Below are positions 6,571 to 8,545 of a DNA stretch of 8,545 bases, in pieces (position 1 is the first letter of the stretch; every line of letters begins with the position of its first letter). The notes beneath the pieces are model-generated. The model made no database searches. It was given only the letters and a program-made list of their open reading frames with translations, and had not been told where the DNA came from. The translations under genes were made by a program, and so were the position numbers. Source of the stretch: JBBQSF01 sp038214085 (GTDB lineage Bacteria; Bacteroidota; Bacteroidia; Bacteroidales; CG2-30-32-10); NCBI GenBank assembly GCA_038214085.1, contig JBBQSF010000126.1, positions 1-8,545 of the forward strand, read 5' to 3'.

Positions 6571-7014
6571 ATGAAAAAGTTCAAATTTACTATTCATGGA
6601 AATCAATATGAAGTTGACATTCAAAATATTGAAGACAATATAGCACAGGTTGAAGTGAATGGAATTATGTACGAGGTAGAAGTTGACAAAACATTGCAGC
6701 CCATTAAAACGCCAAAACTTGTTAGGTCTGTTGCTGTTCCTTCAACTGAATCATCGCCATCAACGGCAAAAACCAGCAGCCCCGGCACACCTAAAGGTGG
6801 TGGAAATATTAAGGCGCCACTTCCAGGTGTATTATTGAACATTCATGTTAGTATTGGTGATACGATCAAAATCGGACAAAAACTTATTACACTTGAAGCA
6901 ATGAAAATGGAAAACAATATCAACTCTGACAAGGAAGGCGTTGTTAAAGCCATTAAATTTTCAAAAGGCGATTCTGTTATGGAGGGTGATGTTTTAATAG
7001 TTATAGGAGACTAA
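6571..7014 (+). CDS. mmdC: Biotin carrier subunit of methylmalonyl-CoA decarboxylase (gamma)
   Basis: This 147-residue protein carries the biotin that shuttles the carboxyl group from the alpha subunit to the membrane beta subunit. The C-terminal biotinyl/lipoyl domain (about 79-147) has the classic EAMKMEN motif with K112 as the attachment site, and the expected sequence before it (IKAPLPGVLLNIHVSIGDTIKIGQKL) and after it (GVVKAIKFSKGDSVMEGDVLIVIG). Residues about 55-78 form a Pro/Ser/Thr/Ala/Gly-rich flexible linker (VPSTESSPSTAKTSSPGTPK), as needed for a swinging arm. The N-terminal 45 residues (MKKFKFTIHGNQYEVDIQN) form a small strand-rich domain seen in many Bacteroidota and clostridial carriers, likely for docking. 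Its gene lies 3 bases before the beta subunit gene. A ligase encoded elsewhere must add the biotin. Confidence 0.93.
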   Translation: MKKFKFTIHGNQYEVDIQNIEDNIAQVEVNGIMYEVEVDKTLQPIKTPKLVRSVAVPSTESSPSTAKTSSPGTPKGGGNIKAPLPGVLLNIHVSIGDTIKIGQKLITLEAMKMENNINSDKEGVVKAIKFSKGDSVMEGDVLIVIGD

Positions 7015-7017
7015 TAC

Positions 7018-8172
7018 ATGAACGATTTTTGGAGTTTTTTATCAGCACATCTGAGCCAGTTTTTTACGTATACTGCTTTTGCCAATTTCACAATAGGTCA
7101 TTTAATAATGATTCTTGTGGGTTTGATATTTATTGCCCTGGCAATTATTAAGGAATACGAACCCCTTTTACTTATTCCTATAGGATTTGGAATCTTGATT
7201 GGCAATATTCCTTTTTATCCCGGCTTAAAAATTGGCATTTATGAAACCGGTAGTGTAATGAATTATCTTTATTTTGGCGTAATTCAAGGCGTTTATCCTC
7301 CTTTGATATTTTTAGGAATTGGTGCGATGACCGATTTTTCTGCACTCATCTCCAATCCTAAATTAATGCTTATCGGTGCTGCAGCTCAGCTCGGAATTTT
7401 TGGTGCTTATATGGCCGCTCTGGGATTGGGTTTTGATGCTGCACAGGCAGGTGCAATTGCTATTATTGGTGGTGCCGACGGTCCTACTGCCATTTTCCTT
7501 TCTTCGAAACTGGCACCTGAATTGATGGGTGCAATAGCTATTTCTGCCTATTCTTATATGGCATTGGTTCCTGTTATTCAGCCACCAATTATGCGACTTC
7601 TTACCTCTAAAAAAGAACGGGTAATCAAAATGAAACCGCCAAGAGTGGTTTCAAGAACTGAAAAAGTTTTATTTCCTATTTTTGGTTTGCTACTAACCTG
7701 TTTTATTGTACCCAGCGGTTTGCCTCTTTTGGGAATGTTGTTTTTCGGAAATCTTCTTAAAGAAAGTGGTGTTACCAAACGACTCGCGGACACGGCAAAA
7801 GGACCATTGATTGATATTGTTACTATTTTAATAGGGCTTACAGTAGGTGCTTCAACTCAAGCCACTACTTTTCTTACGTCCAAATCAATCGGTATATTTG
7901 TACTCGGTGCCGTTTCGTTTATTATTGCAACTACTGGTGGTGTTCTCTTTTGTAAGATCATCAATCTGTTTCTTAAAGCAGGAAATAAAATTAATCCGCT
8001 CATCGGAAACTCTGGTGTATCGGCAGTGCCGGACAGCGCAAGGGTTTCGCAAATAGTTGGGCTCGAATATGACAAATCAAACCACCTGCTTATGCATGCC
8101 ATGGGACCAAACGTGGCTGGTGTAATTGGAAGTGCGGTTGCGGCAGGGGTTTTACTTAGCTTCTTGTATTAA
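7018..8172 (+). CDS. mmdB: Na+-translocating methylmalonyl-CoA decarboxylase beta subunit
   Basis: This 384-residue multi-helix membrane protein decarboxylates carboxybiotin and couples the reaction to Na+ export. Its length is close to Veillonella MmdB (about 370) and shorter than Klebsiella OadB (about 430). The family core is present: GVIQGVYPPLIFLGIGAMTD (87-106), GGADGPTAIF (151-160), an amphipathic loop with KKERVIKMKPPRVVSRTEK (198-216), and INPLIGNSGVSAVP (325-338). Residues studied in Klebsiella OadB seem conserved: D203 matches D154, Y229 matches Y180, and N373, G377 and S382 match N326, G330 and S335; these pairings come from memory of the family and spacing, not a computed alignment. 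The final helices (MGPNVAGVIGSAVAAGVLLSFL) close the protein. It is the last gene of the operon, and no hairpin terminator is visible before the convergent ubiX stop 7 bases on. Confidence 0.93.
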   Translation: MNDFWSFLSAHLSQFFTYTAFANFTIGHLIMILVGLIFIALAIIKEYEPLLLIPIGFGILIGNIPFYPGLKIGIYETGSVMNYLYFGVIQGVYPPLIFLGIGAMTDFSALISNPKLMLIGAAAQLGIFGAYMAALGLGFDAAQAGAIAIIGGADGPTAIFLSSKLAPELMGAIAISAYSYMALVPVIQPPIMRLLTSKKERVIKMKPPRVVSRTEKVLFPIFGLLLTCFIVPSGLPLLGMLFFGNLLKESGVTKRLADTAKGPLIDIVTILIGLTVGASTQATTFLTSKSIGIFVLGAVSFIIATTGGVLFCKIINLFLKAGNKINPLIGNSGVSAVPDSARVSQIVGLEYDKSNHLLMHAMGPNVAGVIGSAVAAGVLLSFLY

Positions 8173-8179
8173 CAAAAAT

Positions 8180-8545
8180 TTATTCGCCCCAGCGAAACGA
8201 ATCATTCTGAAATCCTGCAAGGCTTAAAACCTTATCAATAACAGTATTCAGAAGTTCTTCTGTATTGGCGGGCATACTGTAAAATGATGGACTTGCAGGG
8301 CAGATAATTCCTCCGGCTTCTGCAATAGTTTGCATATTGCGAATGTGAATAAGGTTTAATGGCATTTCGCGGGTAAGCAATATTAATTTCCTCTTTTCCT
8401 TAAGCATTACATCTGCCGATCTACCTATTAAATCAAAAGAAACTCCAGAAGCAATTCTTCCTAAAGTACCCATTGAACAAGGGCAAATAATCATGGTGTT
8501 AAACCCTGCAGATCCTGAGGCGCTGGGGGCAAACATGTCGCTATT
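8180..8545 (-). CDS. ubiX: UbiX-type flavin prenyltransferase (5'-truncated by window edge)
   Basis: The last 121 residues of a UbiX/Pad1 flavin prenyltransferase are visible; the N-terminal part, including the flavin-binding GASG region, lies outside the window. UbiX joins dimethylallyl phosphate to reduced FMN to make the prenylated flavin cofactor used by UbiD-type decarboxylases. Diagnostic blocks are MIICPCSMGTLGRIASG, DLIGRSADVMLKEKRKLILLTREMPLNLIHIRNM and GGIICPASPSFYSMP, followed by a C-terminal helix and a short FRWGE end. Reading is open to base 8545 in frame (Asn-Ser-Asp before the Met at 8534-8536), so that Met is internal. No UbiD gene is visible. In a bacterium likely to use menaquinone, the partner could be a futalosine-pathway or aromatic-acid decarboxylase, but that is a guess. 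The gene converges on the decarboxylase operon. Confidence 0.92.
   Translation of the reverse strand, partial: NSDMFAPSASGSAGFNTMIICPCSMGTLGRIASGVSFDLIGRSADVMLKEKRKLILLTREMPLNLIHIRNMQTIAEAGGIICPASPSFYSMPANTEELLNTVIDKVLSLAGFQNDSFRWGE

Noticed and set aside
7857..8102. Open frame of 81 codons on the minus strand within the beta subunit gene
   Set aside because: It is antisense to the highly conserved INPLIGNSGVSAVP region and reads as a by-product of that coding sequence.
8173..8260. Possible bidirectional terminator between the beta subunit gene and ubiX
   Set aside because: The gap is 7 bases, and the best nearby inverted repeat (AAGG with CCTT, in ubiX codons) is only four pairs with no U-tract.
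1..8545. CRISPR arrays, tRNA or rRNA genes, insertion sequences, or a novel defence island
   Set aside because: No regularly spaced repeats, transposase motifs, terminal inverted repeats or tRNA-like folds were seen, and all genes belong to ordinary metabolic or housekeeping families.

Overview
The window looks like a chromosomal segment of a low-GC member of the Bacteroidota, probably an anaerobic or fermentative one. Three things suggest this. The sequence is AT-rich. Nearly all start codons lack a Shine-Dalgarno sequence. A good match to the Bacteroidota promoter (-33 TTTG, -7 TAnnTTTG) sits directly in front of rbfA. The genus cannot be fixed from the sequence alone. Every gene falls in a known family. 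No mobile element, CRISPR array, tRNA, rRNA or large repeat was seen, and no stretch of more than 300 bases lacks a gene; the longest gap is 217 bases, at 3952-4168.

Layout. At 1-726 (minus) is a membrane-anchored SIMPL/DUF541 protein. It is divergent from a cardiolipin-synthase-type phospholipase D protein at 810-1880 (plus), which starts with TTG. That gene ends tail-to-tail, with a 30-base overlap, against a block read on the minus strand from 3951 down to 1851: rbfA (ribosome-binding factor A), then 3 bases later a SAM-dependent methyltransferase with a hydrophobic C-terminal anchor, then 43 bases later an EamA-type ten-helix transporter. An AT-rich divergent control region (3952-4168) separates this block from the main operon.

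The main content is a tight five-gene plus-strand operon (4169-8172) for a sodium-pumping methylmalonyl-CoA decarboxylase. The genes are methylmalonyl-CoA epimerase, carboxyltransferase alpha subunit, small OadG-type membrane subunit, biotin carrier protein and membrane beta subunit, with gaps of 14, 1, 8 and 3 bases. Together they would convert (2R)-methylmalonyl-CoA, the product of the B12-dependent mutase acting on succinyl-CoA, to the (2S) epimer. They would then move its carboxyl group to biotin and release CO2 at the membrane while exporting Na+, giving propionyl-CoA. This is the energy-conserving step of the succinate-propionate pathway. The mutase is not in the window, and neither is an epsilon subunit.

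A 5'-truncated flavin prenyltransferase gene (ubiX; 8180-8545, minus) converges on the operon with 7 bases between the stop codons. I do not see an undescribed system here. The points most worth a second look are the near-leaderless rbfA promoter, the palindrome and A-tracts before the decarboxylase operon, the membrane-anchored methyltransferase coupled to rbfA, and the altered KH motif of RbfA.
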